Part shown: one piece after another, positions 5,423-6,521 of the stretch
Numbering within the stretch: position 1 is the stretch's first letter
Layout: the number at the start of each line of letters is the position of its first letter
NCBI GenBank assembly: GCA_021786455.1
Contig: JAJYNF010000107.1
Location: 1-6,521, forward strand
DNA from: Acidobacteriota bacterium
GTDB taxonomy: Bacteria; Acidobacteriota; Terriglobia; UBA7540
DNA length: 6,521 bases
Direction of reading: 5' to 3'
Position numbers and translations under genes: made by a program
The notes under the pieces: model-generated
Database searches by the model: none
What the model saw: the letters and a program-made list of their open reading frames with translations, nothing else
What the model was told of the DNA's origin: nothing

Positions 5423-6521
5423 ATGGCGGAGATTTGCGAAATCACGAGGAGGGTTGAAAGCTTCCGTCCCGGCGAGAGCCCGGAGTTGCTGACCCGGGCC
5501 TATGATTTCTGCGTCCGGGTTCACAAGGGACAGCAGCGACTATCCGGGGACCCTTATATCACCCATCCTTTGGAGGTCGTGAGTATTCTCGCCGATTTAC
5601 GCCTCGATGTTGTGTGTTTGACGGCGGGCATGCTCCACGACGTGATCGAAGACACCCCCACGACCGTCGAGCAACTGCAACAGGACTTCGGGCCGGATGT
5701 GGCGCGCATTGTCGAAGGGGTCACCAAGATCGGGCGAATTCAATTCCTGAACCGGGAGGAGCAACAGGCGGAGAATTTCCGCAAGATGCTTTTGGCGATG
5801 GTGGACGACGTGCGCGTGATTCTAGTGAAGCTCGCTGATCGCCTGCACAATATGAGGACGCTGGAGTTTCTTTCGCCTGAGCGCCAGCGTCGGGTCTCAC
5901 GCGAAACACTCGATGTTTATGCACCGATCGCCCACCGTTTGGGAATGGGGAAGCTGCGCGGCGAATTGGAAGATCTCGCTTTCCGTTACCTGGAGCCCGA
6001 AAGCTACGACGAAGTCAAGAAGGCGGTGGAGAGCCGGCGCAAGGTTAATGAAGAATTCCTGAAAGAAGTTCAGACGCTGGTGGAAGTCAAAATGAAAGAA
6101 CATGCCATCCCCGCGCAGGTGGAGGGGCGGGTCAAAAGGCTCTACAGCATCTGGCAGAAACTGCGAAGGCAACGGATTACCGTTGATCAAGTTTATGATC
6201 TCCTGGCCGTCCGAGTGGTTACCGACAGCGTCAAGAATTGTTACGGCGCGCTCGGCGTGATTCATAATACGTGGCGGCCTATTCCCGGGCGCATCAAAGA
6301 CTTCATTGCGATTCCGCGGCCCAACTCTTACCAGTCTTTGCACTCGTCGGTCATTGGTCCCCACGGACAGCCCTTTGAAGTCCAGATTCGGACGGAAGAG
6401 ATGCATCGAGTGGCGGAAGAAGGGATCGCCGCGCACTGGAAGTACAAAGCCGGCCAGCCCCTGGCGCCGGACGACGAAGAGCGCTTCGCATGGGTCAGGC
6501 ACTTGGTTGAGTTGCAACAGG
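5423..6521 (+). CDS. rel: Bifunctional (p)ppGpp synthetase/hydrolase (RelA/SpoT homologue), 5' part
   Basis: Long RSH proteins make (p)ppGpp from ATP and GDP/GTP and also hydrolyse it, setting the stringent response in the cytoplasm. The visible 366 residues run off the window end. The hydrolase (HD) domain has THPLEV with His48, HDVIED (72-77) and LADRLHNMRTL (137-147), so the metal-binding residues look intact. The synthetase domain begins around GRVKRLYSIWQKL (235-247) and has VYDLLAVRVV (257-266), GRIKDFIAIPRPNSYQSLH (289-307) and EVQIRTEEMH (319-328). RIKD (290-293) is the RxKD form found in bifunctional enzymes, not the ExDD of RelA-only proteins. Thus both activities are expected. ATG 5423 is the first start after an in-frame TAG (5417-5419), has GAAGG at 5410-5414, and gives the usual short N-terminus. 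The TGS and ACT domains lie beyond the window. No hallmark residue is missing in the part seen. Confidence 0.95.
   Translation, partial: MAEICEITRRVESFRPGESPELLTRAYDFCVRVHKGQQRLSGDPYITHPLEVVSILADLRLDVVCLTAGMLHDVIEDTPTTVEQLQQDFGPDVARIVEGVTKIGRIQFLNREEQQAENFRKMLLAMVDDVRVILVKLADRLHNMRTLEFLSPERQRRVSRETLDVYAPIAHRLGMGKLRGELEDLAFRYLEPESYDEVKKAVESRRKVNEEFLKEVQTLVEVKMKEHAIPAQVEGRVKRLYSIWQKLRRQRITVDQVYDLLAVRVVTDSVKNCYGALGVIHNTWRPIPGRIKDFIAIPRPNSYQSLHSSVIGPHGQPFEVQIRTEEMHRVAEEGIAAHWKYKAGQPLAPDDEERFAWVRHLVELQQ

Noticed and set aside
5446..5456. GAGGAGG as the rel ribosome-binding site with TTG 5454
   Set aside because: TTG 5454 is out of the rel frame and only one base from the site; the AGG codons are simply two arginines in the N-terminus.
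5614..5838. A 74-codon + strand open frame inside rel
   Set aside because: It is out of frame with the HD-domain motifs and has an Arg/Gly/Asp-rich composition typical of a shadow frame.
5897..6517. A 206-codon reverse-strand open frame
   Set aside because: It is entirely antisense to the synthetase half of rel, whose conserved motifs are in the + frame, and shows no family motif.

Overview
The window is a compact, almost fully coding stretch, moderately GC-rich, with every convincing gene on the + strand. It fits an Acidobacteriota-like Gram-negative bacterium. The best clues are the TonB-type protein (an MFDETLLDSSP-type start, an ALPKAQLMTFLVAPPPP junction after the last membrane helix, a VPGG-rich linker), the tonB-exbB-exbD-exbD-TPR lipoprotein order, and a SecF with a large extra periplasmic segment. 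This assignment rests on recalled family patterns and not on a search.

Layout: 1-190 is the 3' end of secD and 258-1496 is complete secF, so the window opens at the end of a secDF unit. After a 60-base gap holding a strong imperfect hairpin come tonB (1557-2588), exbB/tolQ-like (2630-3361), exbD-like copy 1 (3361-3813, overlapping exbB by one base), exbD-like copy 2 (3865-4293) and a TPR-containing probable lipoprotein (4325-5143). A 279-base gap (5144-5422) follows, with no convincing gene but with possible RNA hairpins and a promoter-like sequence. The window ends inside a bifunctional RelA/SpoT homologue (5423-6521, cut by the window edge), which has no complete ORF within the window but reads open to the end.

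How the genes work together: SecDF uses the proton-motive force to help exported proteins cross and leave the inner membrane. The TonB-ExbB-ExbD1-ExbD2 set is a second proton-motive-force machine that would energise outer-membrane transporters; the TPR lipoprotein is probably a periplasmic accessory. Rel, which makes and degrades (p)ppGpp, is a separate stringent-response gene and probably a different transcription unit.

I see no CRISPR array, mobile element, tRNA or rRNA, and no clearly new multi-gene system. The points most worth a second look are the multi-helix membrane module built into the N-terminus of TonB, the roughly 120-residue SecF insertion, the recurrent hairpins just upstream of ribosome-binding sites in the ton operon, a 16-codon mini-ORF bridging the two exbD genes, and the conflicting promoter/ribosome-binding-site geometry in front of rel.
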